Assembly (NCBI RefSeq): GCF_020523965.1
Contig: NZ_JAJAPX010000006.1
Location: forward strand, 1 to 64,000
DNA: 64,000 bases
From: Neotamlana sargassicola
GTDB taxonomy: Bacteria > Bacteroidota > Bacteroidia > Flavobacteriales > Flavobacteriaceae
Direction: 5' to 3'
In this document: piece by piece, positions 28,061 through 37,101 of the stretch
Numbering within the stretch: the first letter of the stretch is position 1
How the letters are laid out: every line of letters begins with the position of its first letter
Notes under the pieces: generated by a model
What the model saw: the letters and a program-made list of their open reading frames with translations, nothing else
What the model was told of the DNA's origin: nothing
Databases searched by the model: none
Translations under genes and position numbers: made by a program

Positions 28061-30286
28061 ATGACTGAAGAAGCTATAGAAAAAGAAAATATTGCCATTA
28101 CAAAAGCTTACAAAGAGTTGTTAAAAGTTAGTTACACTACACTAACAGACGACGACAAAAAACTAATACGTAAAGCTTTCGAAATTGCCGTAGATGGCCA
28201 TAAAAACCAACGCCGAAAATCGGGTGAAGCATATATTTTTCATCCTATAGCCGTAGCAAAAATTGTAGCTCAAGAAATTGGGTTAGATGCCACCTCCATT
28301 GCTTCTGCTCTGCTTCATGATGTTGTTGAAGACAGTCCAGATTACGAAATTGAAGACATCCAAAAACTATTTGGCAAAACTGTAGCAACGATTGTTGCTG
28401 GATTAACAAAAATTTCTTCCCTTAGTAAGGAACAAGATATGGATGTTTCGCTACAGGCCGAGAACTTTCGTAAAATGTTACTTACGCTTAACGACGATGT
28501 ACGTGTAATAATTATAAAAATTGCCGATAGGTTGCATAATATGCAAACCATGGACTCCATGAGAGCCGACAAGCAAATTAAAATTGCCTCGGAAACCTTA
28601 TACATCTATGCGCCTCTTGCACATCGAATTGGGCTTTACAATATTAAAACCGAACTTGAAGATTTAGGGTTAAAATATACCGAGCCCGACACCTACAAAG
28701 ACATTTTAGATAAAATAAAAGAAAGCAAGGAAGAACAAGATTTATATATTGAACAATTTAGTGAAGTAATCGAGAATTCATTAAATAAAGAAAACTTAAA
28801 CTACACTATTAAAGGTCGACCGAAATCTATTTTTTCTATCAGAAGAAAAATGTTGAACCAAGGTGTATCGTTCGAAGAAGTTTACGATAAATTCGCTATT
28901 AGAATAATTTACCAATGCGATACAGATCCGAAAACCGAAAAATTCATTGCTTGGAAAATATACTCTATTGTGACCGACCACTTTAGACCAAACCCGACCC
29001 GATTACGCGATTGGATTTCCTCACCCAAAAGCACAGGTTACGAAGCCTTACATATTACAGTAATGGGACCAAAAGGGCGTTGGGTAGAAGTACAAATACG
29101 AAGTAATCGCATGAACGAAATTGCAGAAAAAGGTTATGCGGCACATTATAAATACAAACAAGCCAACGAAAAAGAAGATAATCTAGAAAGTTGGATAAAC
29201 CGCTTACAAGAAGCCTTAGAAAGTCCAGAATTAAATGCAGTAGATTTTGTTGAGCAGTTTAAACTTAACCTTTACTCCAAAGAAATTTTCGTTTTTACAC
29301 CCAAAGGTGAATTAAAGTCCTTACCCAAAGGAGCAACCGCTCTCGATTTTGCATTTAGCATTCATACCGAAGTGGGTATGCGTACTCGTGGTGCCAAAGT
29401 AAATGGTAAACTAGTAACGTTAAGCCATGGTTTAAAAAGCGGCGACCAGGTTGATATACTTACTTCAGACAACTCTAAACCAAATTCTAACTGGCTCGAC
29501 TATGCCACAACAGCGCGAGCACGAGCCAAAATTAAATCTGCCCTACGAGAAGATAAAAAGCAAATAGGAGAAGATGGTAAAGAAATTTTAAGGCGTAAAC
29601 TAAAACACCTTAAAATTAATCTTGATGAAGAAACGGTAAACGATTTAGTGCGTTTTTTCGATTTAAAAACAAGTTTAGACTTATTTTATAGAGTTGGTAT
29701 GGGTTCCATAGATAATGGAATGATAAAAAACTTTGCATCGTCACGAAGCAATAGTTTTATGACCTATATTAAAAACAAAATATCTAGAAAAACCCCGATA
29801 AAAAAAGAAGAACTAGATAAACCTGAAATCACAGTAAATTACGATTCTATAGTTTTTGGTAAAGAAGAAGAAAAACTAGAATATAAATTATCTAATTGTT
29901 GTAACCCTATTCCAGGAGATTCTGTATTTGGTTTTTTAACAGTAAACGAAGGTATAAAAGTACATAAATACAATTGCCCAAATGCGGTAAGCTTGCAATC
30001 GAACTACGCCTATCGCATAATGCAAGCCAAATGGATAGATTCAACCCAACAAGAATTTTTAGTTAAAATTATTATTACAGGTATTGACCATATTGGTTTA
30101 GTAAACGATATTACCAAAATAATTTCAGAAAACATGCATGTTAATATGCAAAGTATAAGTTTTAAAAGTAACGATGGCTTATTTTCAGGAAAAGTAAGCG
30201 TAATTGTTAAAAATAACACAATAATTAAAACACTTCTTCAAAAACTTAAAAAAATTAATGGTATAGATAAGGTTACAAGAGTATAA
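28061..30286 (+). CDS. Bifunctional (p)ppGpp synthetase/hydrolase, RelA/SpoT family
   Basis: Makes and degrades the stringent-response alarmone (p)ppGpp. The 741-residue protein has the HD hydrolase domain (about 45-190) with YIFHPIAVAKIVAQEIGLD and intact LLHDVVEDS, suggesting active hydrolysis. The synthetase domain (about 240-370) has KGRPKSIFSIRRKM, GYEALHITVMGPKGRWVEVQ and GYAAHYKYK. Then come TGS (about 400-460, VFTPKGELKSLPKGATALDF), the Cys-rich segment NCCNPIPGDSVFGFLT and a C-terminal ACT domain. Both halves look functional, so it is the Rel/SpoT long type. A Fur-like gene follows after 23 nt. Confidence 0.95.
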   Translation: MTEEAIEKENIAITKAYKELLKVSYTTLTDDDKKLIRKAFEIAVDGHKNQRRKSGEAYIFHPIAVAKIVAQEIGLDATSIASALLHDVVEDSPDYEIEDIQKLFGKTVATIVAGLTKISSLSKEQDMDVSLQAENFRKMLLTLNDDVRVIIIKIADRLHNMQTMDSMRADKQIKIASETLYIYAPLAHRIGLYNIKTELEDLGLKYTEPDTYKDILDKIKESKEEQDLYIEQFSEVIENSLNKENLNYTIKGRPKSIFSIRRKMLNQGVSFEEVYDKFAIRIIYQCDTDPKTEKFIAWKIYSIVTDHFRPNPTRLRDWISSPKSTGYEALHITVMGPKGRWVEVQIRSNRMNEIAEKGYAAHYKYKQANEKEDNLESWINRLQEALESPELNAVDFVEQFKLNLYSKEIFVFTPKGELKSLPKGATALDFAFSIHTEVGMRTRGAKVNGKLVTLSHGLKSGDQVDILTSDNSKPNSNWLDYATTARARAKIKSALREDKKQIGEDGKEILRRKLKHLKINLDEETVNDLVRFFDLKTSLDLFYRVGMGSIDNGMIKNFASSRSNSFMTYIKNKISRKTPIKKEELDKPEITVNYDSIVFGKEEEKLEYKLSNCCNPIPGDSVFGFLTVNEGIKVHKYNCPNAVSLQSNYAYRIMQAKWIDSTQQEFLVKIIITGIDHIGLVNDITKIISENMHVNMQSISFKSNDGLFSGKVSVIVKNNTIIKTLLQKLKKINGIDKVTRV

Positions 30287-30291
30287 AAGTG

Positions 30292-30299
30292 TAAATTTG
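30292..30299 (+). promoter_or_regulatory. Candidate -7 element for the Fur-like gene
   Basis: TAAATTTG matches TAnnTTTG exactly but lies only 10 nt before the ATG at 30310. Used as a promoter it would give a nearly leaderless transcript. No TTG element is seen upstream. Confidence 0.25.
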
Positions 30300-30309
30300 C
30301 CACGATATT

Positions 30310-30765
30310 ATGGAGACAACAGCAGATAAGAACCAAGAAATAGTAAAAAGCGTTTTTACAAACTTTTTAGAAAAAAAAGGACACCGTAAAACACCAGAGC
30401 GTTACGCTATACTTCAAGAAATTTACAACAATAACGAGCATTTCGATATAGAGTCTTTGTATTTAAATATGAAGAATAAGAAATATCGGGTATCTCGCGC
30501 TACACTTTATAATACCATAGAGTTGCTTTTAGAGTGCGGTTTAGTAAGAAAGCATCAATTTGGGCAAAACCAATCGCAATACGAAAAGTCGTATTTCGAT
30601 AAACAACACGATCATGTTATTTTAACCGATACAGGTGAAGTTATTGAGTTTTGCGACCCAAGAATTCAATCTATAAAAAAAACAATCGAAGAAGTTTTCG
30701 ATATCGAAATAAATAACCACTCACTTTATTTTTACGGAAACAGAAAACCTAATACAAACAACTAA
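30310..30765 (+). CDS. Fur family transcriptional regulator
   Basis: A 151-residue DNA-binding protein. The winged helix (about 15-95) has [29 protein letters not shown] and [19 protein letters not shown]. The dimerisation part has [19 protein letters not shown] and VIEFCDPRI. The two CxxC pairs that bind structural zinc in E. coli Fur are missing; the segment that would be ICxxCG reads ILTDTG. The HDH regulatory-metal motif is kept. The gene lies between rel/spoT and purA with only 9 nt to purA. Which metal it senses is unclear. Confidence 0.92.
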   Translation: METTADKNQEIVKSVFTNFLEKKGHRKTPERYAILQEIYNNNEHFDIESLYLNMKNKKYRVSRATLYNTIELLLECGLVRKHQFGQNQSQYEKSYFDKQHDHVILTDTGEVIEFCDPRIQSIKKTIEEVFDIEINNHSLYFYGNRKPNTNN

Positions 30766-30774
30766 CTTTTTACA

Positions 30775-32049
30775 ATGGCAGTAGATTTACTACTAGGACT
30801 TCAATGGGGAGACGAAGGCAAAGGAAAAATTGTTGATGTGCTTACCCAAAATTACAATATTATTGCACGTTTTCAAGGTGGCCCAAATGCAGGACACACA
30901 TTAGTTTTTAACGGCAAAAAGCACGTTTTACACACCATTCCTTCAGGAATTTTTCACGATAATGCTATCAACCTTGTTGGTAACGGTGTAGTTATCGATC
31001 CTGTAATTTTTAAAGGGGAATTAGATAAACTTGACGAGCATAACATCGATTACAAAAAATCGTTACTTATTTCTAGAAAGGCTCACATCATTTTACCTAC
31101 TCACCGCCTGTTGGACGCCGCAAGCGAAGCCTCTAAGGGAAAAGCTAAAATTGGATCTACCCTAAAAGGAATTGGCCCAACATATATGGATAAAACCGGA
31201 CGTAACGGTATTCGTGTAGGAGATTTAGAACTTAGCGATTGGAAAGAACGTTATCGTAATTTGGCCGACAAGCACGAATCGATGATTGCCTATTACGACG
31301 TTGATATAGAATATGATTTAAAAGAATTAGAAGACGCTTTTTTTAAAGCTATCGATGTTTTGAAATCTTTAACCTTTATAGATTCTGAAGAGTATATTTA
31401 CCAAGCCCAAAAAGAGGGTCAATCTATTTTAGCCGAAGGAGCTCAAGGTTCTCTTCTAGATATCGATTTTGGCACATACCCATTTGTAACCTCTAGCAAC
31501 ACAACCGCTGCAGGTGCTTGTACTGGTTTAGGGGTTGCTCCAAACAAAATTGGTGATGTATTTGGCATTTTTAAAGCTTACACTACCCGTGTAGGTTCTG
31601 GCCCCTTCCCTACCGAGTTATTCGATGAAGATGGCGAAACAATGGGACGTGTTGGTAACGAATTTGGAGCAACCACAGGTCGTCGTCGTCGTTGTGGATG
31701 GTTAGACTTGGTCGCTTTAAAATACGCATGTCAAGTAAATGGTGTTACCCAATTAATGATGATGAAAGGCGATGTGCTTTCAGGTTTTAAAACCCTTAAA
31801 GTTTGTACCGCCTATAAATATAAAGGTGAAGAAATTGCACATTTACCATATAATATTGAGCCTGAAAATGTTGAGCCTATTTACACAGAATTTAAAGGCT
31901 GGAATGAAGATTTAACTGGCATGTCTGAAGCATCACAACTTCCAAGCGAGTTAAACGATTATATTGCATTTTTAGAAAAAGAATTAGAAATTCCAATTAC
32001 TATTGTTTCTGTTGGTCCAGATAGAAAACAAACTATATTTAGAAATTAA
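30775..32049 (+). CDS. purA: Adenylosuccinate synthase
   Basis: Joins IMP and aspartate using GTP to give adenylosuccinate, the first committed step to AMP. The 424-residue protein has the P-loop-like LGLQWGDEGKGKIVD near the N terminus, GGPNAGHTLVF with the catalytic His, STLKGIGPTYMDKTGRNGIR, EGAQGSLLDIDFGTYPFVTS and TTGRRRRCGWLDLVALKYA. Length is normal. It is 9 nt downstream of the Fur-like gene and is followed by a terminator, so rel-fur-purA probably form one unit. Confidence 0.98.
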   Translation: MAVDLLLGLQWGDEGKGKIVDVLTQNYNIIARFQGGPNAGHTLVFNGKKHVLHTIPSGIFHDNAINLVGNGVVIDPVIFKGELDKLDEHNIDYKKSLLISRKAHIILPTHRLLDAASEASKGKAKIGSTLKGIGPTYMDKTGRNGIRVGDLELSDWKERYRNLADKHESMIAYYDVDIEYDLKELEDAFFKAIDVLKSLTFIDSEEYIYQAQKEGQSILAEGAQGSLLDIDFGTYPFVTSSNTTAAGACTGLGVAPNKIGDVFGIFKAYTTRVGSGPFPTELFDEDGETMGRVGNEFGATTGRRRRCGWLDLVALKYACQVNGVTQLMMMKGDVLSGFKTLKVCTAYKYKGEEIAHLPYNIEPENVEPIYTEFKGWNEDLTGMSEASQLPSELNDYIAFLEKELEIPITIVSVGPDRKQTIFRN

Positions 32050-32070
32050 ATATTTAATAAAATTTCTTCT

Positions 32071-32102
32071 AAACGCTTCAATATAAATTTGGAGCGTTTT
32101 TT
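32071..32102 (+). terminator. Terminator after purA
   Basis: An 11-bp stem aaacgcttcaa / ttggagcgttt (one G-T pair), 7-nt loop, then TTT, 21 nt past the purA stop. Confidence 0.8.
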
Positions 32103-32134
32103 ATTTACAAGCAATTAAACATCATATTTATCGT

Positions 32135-32142
32135 TATTTTTG
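32135..32142 (+). promoter_or_regulatory. Candidate -7 element for the OstA-like gene, informs start choice
   Basis: TATTTTTG fits TAnnTTTG. If used, transcription would begin near 32149, after the in-frame TTG at 32140 and before the TTG at 32161, which favours the latter as start codon. The -33 element is weak. Confidence 0.35.
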
Positions 32143-32160
32143 CGACAAACTTTTAATATT

Positions 32161-34317
32161 TTGAAGACACTACAAGTTCTATTTTTAGCGTTCGTTTTTA
32201 ATTTTATTTCTGTTTCAAACACATTTTCTCAAGAAAACAAAAAAATTAAAATTGAATACGCCGGTAAATTAACTATTGATGAAGCCAACTACCCAGGTGC
32301 TAAAATTTTAACACGCGATGATGCCCAACAAGTTCAAATATATCATCAAGGAACACACATGTGGTGCGACAAAGCCATTCATTACAGTAAAGAAGATTTT
32401 ATTGAAGCTTATGGTAACGTAAAACTAATTCAAGGTGATACTATTAATATGACTTCAAAATATATAGAATATAGTGGTTTAACCGAATTGGCATTTGCTC
32501 ATGGCGAAGTGGTGTTAAAAGACCCTAATTCAACTATTTCATCAGATACTTTGTATTACGATAAACTCAATCAACAGGCTTTTTATAGAACTGGTGGTAC
32601 GGTAGTAAAAGATTCATCAGGAACTATTACCAGTAAAATTGGACGCTATTTTATGGATATGAAAAAGTACCAGTTTGTAGAAGATGTGGTTTTAGTAAAC
32701 GACAGTACAACCATAAACTCAAATTACTTCGATTTTTATTCCGATTCTGGTCATGCTTACCTTTTTGGTCCTTCAACCATAACAAACCCAGAAAGTAAAA
32801 CCTATTGCGAAAAGGGTTTTTACGATACCGAGAATAAAATTGGATACACAGTTAAAAATTCTAAAATTAACTACGACAACCGTATTGTGGAAGGCGATAG
32901 TTTATATTTCGACAACAAAATAAGTTTCGCATCGGCAACTAATAATATAAAAATTACCGACACACTAAACAACAGCATAATTAAAGGCCATTATGCCGAA
33001 GTATATAAAGCAAAAGACTCAGTATTTATTACTAAACGAGCTTTAGCCATTTCGGTACAAGAAAATGATTCTATTTATATGCATGCCGATAAAATTATGG
33101 TTACTGGCAAACCCGAAAACCGAATTATAAACGCCTATTATAATGCTAAAATATTTAAGTCCGACATTAGTGGAAAGGCCGATTCTATTTACTCCAACCA
33201 AAAAACTGGGTTAACTAAATTAATTAATATTTCTAAGTTAAATTCCAACGATAAATTTTCAACAAAACGGAAACCTATTTTATGGAATTATGAAAACCAA
33301 ATGACTGGAGACACCATTCATTTAATATCAAATAACCAAACCGAAAAACTCGATTCGCTATTGGTGTTTAATAATGCCTTTGTTATTAGTCAAGATACAG
33401 TAAGTAAAACAGGTTTTAATCAAATTAAAGGACTTAGTCTAGTTGGGTTATTTAATGAAGAAAACCAACTACGCCAAGTCGATATTACCAAAAACGCAGA
33501 GTCTATTATTTGGGCTAGAGACGAGCAACAAGCGCTTATTGGTATAGATAAGGCAAAATCGGGCAGTATTTCCATGCTTTTTGCAAATGGAGATATTGAA
33601 GAATATACCAGATTTAATCAAGTTGATGGCACTTTGTCACCTGAATCAAAATCACCCGAAAAAGAGCGTATTCTTAAAGATTTTGACTGGAGAGAAGACG
33701 AAAGACCACTGAGTGTTGATGATTTATTTAAGGACGATCCTTCTCTTGAATTACCAATTATTAAAGGTTTAGAAGATTATATTCCGCAAGATGTATTTTT
33801 TGATGATGAGATGCTAGCCCGTGTTGAAATGGCCGGATATATGTCGCCCGAGTTAATACTTAAAGAAATCGAATCTGAAAAGAAAAGTTTAAGTATGAAT
33901 TTACTCGTATTTCCAAACGCATTTGAAAATCCCAAATGGCAAAAAATTAAAGTAAAAATTAAGCCAAATACTCTAGACTCTCCTAACGGAAATATGGAAG
34001 CCGACGAAATTATTTGGGATGGAAAAAACAATGAAAAAGGTCAAATTGTTCAGTATATTTCTTCCCCTGTTAAAAACTTAACTTTTTCCATTTGGCTTAA
34101 AGGCTCTGGAACCATAAATTTATCTGCCCAAAAAACAGGAAAACCATGGACAACTTATAAGACAGTAGAAATTAAACTGGTAAATTCCTGGAAAAAATAT
34201 AGTTTTACTACGGAAATTTCAGACAAAGGAAATCAATTTAAATTTTTAATCTATAATATTGAAGCCGACGACAAAATTTTCATTTGGGGGTCATCGGTAT
34301 TAAATTCAAAAAATTAA
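32161..34317 (+). CDS. OstA-like LPS-transport family protein with extra C-terminal carbohydrate-binding-like domain
   Basis: An exported protein of 718 residues from the TTG at 32161, which gives a clean signal peptide (MKTLQVLFLAFVFNFISVSN...FSQ). An upstream TTG at 32140 would add seven residues; no ATG exists nearby. The body (about 25-520) is OstA/LptA-like beta-jellyroll repeats, e.g. HMWCDKAIHYSKEDFIEAYG and GDTINMTSKYIEYSG, the fold that shields lipid A during transport to the outer membrane. An acidic linker follows. The last 140 residues (from about 580) look like a separate beta-sandwich (FPNAFENPKWQK, NLTFSIWLKGSGTINLSAQ, NSWKKYSFTTEISDKG), similar to CBM modules at phage-tail and glycosidase ends. 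The aminotransferase gene starts at the very next base. Confidence 0.85.
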   Translation: MKTLQVLFLAFVFNFISVSNTFSQENKKIKIEYAGKLTIDEANYPGAKILTRDDAQQVQIYHQGTHMWCDKAIHYSKEDFIEAYGNVKLIQGDTINMTSKYIEYSGLTELAFAHGEVVLKDPNSTISSDTLYYDKLNQQAFYRTGGTVVKDSSGTITSKIGRYFMDMKKYQFVEDVVLVNDSTTINSNYFDFYSDSGHAYLFGPSTITNPESKTYCEKGFYDTENKIGYTVKNSKINYDNRIVEGDSLYFDNKISFASATNNIKITDTLNNSIIKGHYAEVYKAKDSVFITKRALAISVQENDSIYMHADKIMVTGKPENRIINAYYNAKIFKSDISGKADSIYSNQKTGLTKLINISKLNSNDKFSTKRKPILWNYENQMTGDTIHLISNNQTEKLDSLLVFNNAFVISQDTVSKTGFNQIKGLSLVGLFNEENQLRQVDITKNAESIIWARDEQQALIGIDKAKSGSISMLFANGDIEEYTRFNQVDGTLSPESKSPEKERILKDFDWREDERPLSVDDLFKDDPSLELPIIKGLEDYIPQDVFFDDEMLARVEMAGYMSPELILKEIESEKKSLSMNLLVFPNAFENPKWQKIKVKIKPNTLDSPNGNMEADEIIWDGKNNEKGQIVQYISSPVKNLTFSIWLKGSGTINLSAQKTGKPWTTYKTVEIKLVNSWKKYSFTTEISDKGNQFKFLIYNIEADDKIFIWGSSVLNSKN

Positions 34318-35499
34318 ATGCTGAATTATTTCCAAAAATACCAAGCACAAACTTCACCGCATCCTTTAGGCTTAGAAATTTCGCATGCCAAAGGTTCTTA
34401 TATTTATGATATTGAAAACAATGCGCATTTAGATTTTGTTGCGGGTGTTTCGGCTACACCATTAGGGCATAATCACCCCAAAGTAGTTGAAGCTATTAAA
34501 ACGCAATTAGACAAATATATGCACGTCATGGTTTATGGCGAATACGTGCAAAAACCCGCTGTAGAGCTTGCTAAATTATTAGCAGAAAATCTTCCAGAAC
34601 CATTAGAACAAACCTATTTAACTAATTCTGGTACAGAAGCCATCGAAGGAGCATTAAAACTTGTAAAACGGGCTACCGGTAGAAGCGAAATTATTTCCGT
34701 TAAAAATGCTTATCATGGCAATACAATGGGTTCCATGAGTGTTATGGGTTACGAGGAACGCAAACAAGCTTTTAGGCCGTTGCTGCCAAACGTTACGTTT
34801 ATTTCATTTAATAAGTTTGAAGATTTAAACAACATAACTACAAAAACGGCTGCCGTTATATTAGAAACTATTCAAGGTGGAGCAGGTTTTATTTTACCTC
34901 AAAAAAACTATCTCGAAGCCGTTCGAAAACGATGCGACAAAGTTGGCGCCTTATTAATTTTAGATGAAATTCAGCCAGGTTTTGGCAGAACTGGTAAACT
35001 TTTTGGTTTCCAACATTATAATTGTACTCCGGACATTTTAGTTACCGGAAAAGCACTTGGCGGAGGTATGCCAATTGGTGCTTTTACGGCTTCAAAAAAA
35101 CTTATGCTTTTATTACAAGATAACCCCAAACTAGGACACATAACAACTTTTGGCGGACATCCGGTTATTGCAGCCTCTGCTTTAGCTACACTTAAAGAAA
35201 TTACAGAAACCAATTTAATAAATGAAACTTTAGAAAAAGAAAAATTATTCAGAAAACTGCTGGTTCATCCCTTAATAAAGGAAATTCGAGGCAAGGGACT
35301 CATGCTTGCCTTAATAATGGAGAATGCCGATATAACAAACCAACTTATTTTAAAATGTAAGGACCAAGGCTTAATACTTTTCTGGTTATTATTTGAGCCA
35401 AAAGCAGTGAGAATTACACCACCACTAACAATTTCTAAACAAGAAATTAAAAAAGGCTGTAATATTATTTTATCAATTTTAAATGAAATCATATCATAA
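34318..35499 (+). CDS. Class III (acetylornithine/aspartate-type) aminotransferase
   Basis: PLP-dependent transaminase of 393 residues. It has YIYDIENNAHLDFVAGVS near the N terminus, the cofactor-binding NSGTEAIEGALKL, AYHGNTMGSMSVMG, LILDEIQPGFGRTGKLFGFQ and the Schiff-base Lys245 in VTGKALGGGMPIGAF. The ATG directly follows the OstA-like stop codon (TAAATG), so the genes are translationally coupled. The amino donor and acceptor cannot be told from sequence. It is often annotated as aspartate aminotransferase family in this phylum; no arginine-synthesis genes are next to it, so argD is not assigned. Confidence 0.92.
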   Translation: MLNYFQKYQAQTSPHPLGLEISHAKGSYIYDIENNAHLDFVAGVSATPLGHNHPKVVEAIKTQLDKYMHVMVYGEYVQKPAVELAKLLAENLPEPLEQTYLTNSGTEAIEGALKLVKRATGRSEIISVKNAYHGNTMGSMSVMGYEERKQAFRPLLPNVTFISFNKFEDLNNITTKTAAVILETIQGGAGFILPQKNYLEAVRKRCDKVGALLILDEIQPGFGRTGKLFGFQHYNCTPDILVTGKALGGGMPIGAFTASKKLMLLLQDNPKLGHITTFGGHPVIAASALATLKEITETNLINETLEKEKLFRKLLVHPLIKEIRGKGLMLALIMENADITNQLILKCKDQGLILFWLLFEPKAVRITPPLTISKQEIKKGCNIILSILNEIIS

Positions 35500-35576
35500 T
35501 TTTCACATTTTAAAATTATTAGTCTACACATTATCAATCATATATTTATAGACATTTTTAACAGAGTTGTTGATTA

Positions 35577-35614
35577 CTTTGTTAAAAACATTTCTTATTT
35601 TTTTGTTAACAAAG
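35577..35614. promoter_or_regulatory. Inverted TTTGTTAA half-sites at the TPR gene promoter, candidate operator
   Basis: ctttgttaa (35577-35585) is the inverted copy of ttaacaaag (35606-35614), and tttgttaacaaa (35602-35613) is itself a 12-bp palindrome. So three TTTGTTAA half-sites cluster on the -33 element of the downstream promoter. This would suit a dimeric regulator, but the sequence is AT-rich. Confidence 0.35.
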
Positions 35615-35634
35615 CAAAATAGAATTTAACTTTA
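35603..35634 (+). promoter_or_regulatory. Promoter of the TPR protein gene
   Basis: TTG (35603-35605), 21-nt spacer, TAACTTTA (35627-35634), one base from TAnnTTTG. It lies 26 nt before the ATG at 35661. Confidence 0.45.
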
Positions 35635-35660
35635 GTACAGAACAAATCACAAATTTGCTT

Positions 35661-37049
35661 ATGGATTTTAGTCCGGAAGACAACAATAACTTACCGCTAA
35701 CAAAATTTGAATCAATGCTTAAAACCAACCATGTTTTATTTTTTGATTCTGAAGAATTCGAGAACATTATTCATCACTATCTTAATCAAGGTAAAATTGC
35801 TTTGGCCAAAAAAGCCATTAAATTAAGTTTAGACCAACACCCAAGTTCGGTTAACTTAAAGCTTTTTAAAGTAGAAGTTATGGTTTTTGAAGATAAGCTT
35901 AAGGAAGCCGACGATATGCTAAACGAGCTTCATTTACTCGATCCTACAAATGAAGAAATTTACATTCAAAAGGCAAATATTTTTTCTAAACGCGACGACC
36001 ATCTCCAAGCGATTAAAGTGTTAAAAAAAGCCGTTAGTTTAACTGATGATGCAGTTGATTTATACTCGTTAATTGGTATGGAGTATTTATTTTTAGATGA
36101 ATATGAAGATGCCAAAACCTATTTTATGAAATGTTTAGAAGAAGATCAAACCGACTTTTCTTCCTTATATAATATTATTTATTGCTTTGAATTTTTAAAT
36201 CAATACGAAGAAGCTATTTCGTATTTAAATATCTTCTTAGACACCAACCCATATTGCGAAGTGGCATGGCATCAATTAGGTAAACAATATTTAGTTTTAA
36301 AAGACTACAAAAAAGCACTTGCAGCTTTCGATTTCGCAATAATTTCAGATGATACCTTTGTTGGCGCATATCTAGAACGCGGTAAAGTTTTAGAAAAATT
36401 AAAACGATACCAAGATGCCATCGAAAGTTATACTATTACCTTAACATTAGACGACCCTTCTGCTTTTGCTTTGCTCCGCATTGGTAATTGTTACGAAAAA
36501 CTAAAAAAAACAGATTTAGCGCTTCAGTTTTATACCAAAGTAACTCGTGAAGATCCATCGTTAGATAAGGGCTGGATCGCGCTTACACGATTTTTTTACA
36601 AGAAAAAAGATTATAACAAAGCCTTGTCTTACATAAAATCTGCTTTAAATATAAACTCCGAAAATGCAACAATCTGGAAATTATATTCTCAAATTAACCA
36701 ACGATTAAAGTTTTATGAAGAAGCCGAAAAAGGCTTTAAAAAAACATTAGAATTAGGAAACTACGAACTTAATACCTGGTTATCTAGAGGCGATTTATTA
36801 ATAAAACTAGGTGAGCCAGAAGCAGCTATTTTTAATTTTGAACAAGCTATAGACTTTTATCCAGACAATGCCGAATTAGAATACCGATTGGCAGGATTAT
36901 TCTTTTCGTTAAACGAAAACAATAAAGGTGTATTTTATTTAAAAAATGGACTAAAACATGACGAAGATTATGCCTTTATTCTCGAAGAGTTGTTCCCAGA
37001 AGTAGTTAGTAAAGTACAAGTAAAAAACATTCTAAAAACAAATCTTTAA
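35661..37049 (+). CDS. TPR repeat protein
   Basis: A 462-residue soluble protein starting at the ATG at 35661 (MDFSPEDNNNLPLTKFES); an in-frame TTG two codons upstream is unlikely. After an acidic N terminus it consists almost entirely of about ten tetratricopeptide repeats with the usual spacing, e.g. NEEIYIQKANIFSKRDDHLQ, EVAWHQLGKQYLVLKDYKKA, GAYLERGKVLEKLKRYQDA and NTWLSRGDLLIKLGEPEAA. No signal peptide or catalytic domain is seen, so it is a cytoplasmic scaffold. Partners unknown. The DUF368 gene follows after 52 nt with a candidate promoter. Confidence 0.88.
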   Translation: MDFSPEDNNNLPLTKFESMLKTNHVLFFDSEEFENIIHHYLNQGKIALAKKAIKLSLDQHPSSVNLKLFKVEVMVFEDKLKEADDMLNELHLLDPTNEEIYIQKANIFSKRDDHLQAIKVLKKAVSLTDDAVDLYSLIGMEYLFLDEYEDAKTYFMKCLEEDQTDFSSLYNIIYCFEFLNQYEEAISYLNIFLDTNPYCEVAWHQLGKQYLVLKDYKKALAAFDFAIISDDTFVGAYLERGKVLEKLKRYQDAIESYTITLTLDDPSAFALLRIGNCYEKLKKTDLALQFYTKVTREDPSLDKGWIALTRFFYKKKDYNKALSYIKSALNINSENATIWKLYSQINQRLKFYEEAEKGFKKTLELGNYELNTWLSRGDLLIKLGEPEAAIFNFEQAIDFYPDNAELEYRLAGLFFSLNENNKGVFYLKNGLKHDEDYAFILEELFPEVVSKVQVKNILKTNL

Positions 37050-37071
37050 CACAAGGTTTAATTAAATTGTA

Positions 37072-37079
37072 TACCTTTG
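37072..37079 (+). promoter_or_regulatory. Candidate -7 element for the DUF368-aroE unit
   Basis: TACCTTTG fits TAnnTTTG exactly, 22 nt before the ATG at 37102. The -33 element is weak. Confidence 0.4.
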
Positions 37080-37101
37080 GTTTTTACTTAAAAAGTCATG
37101 T

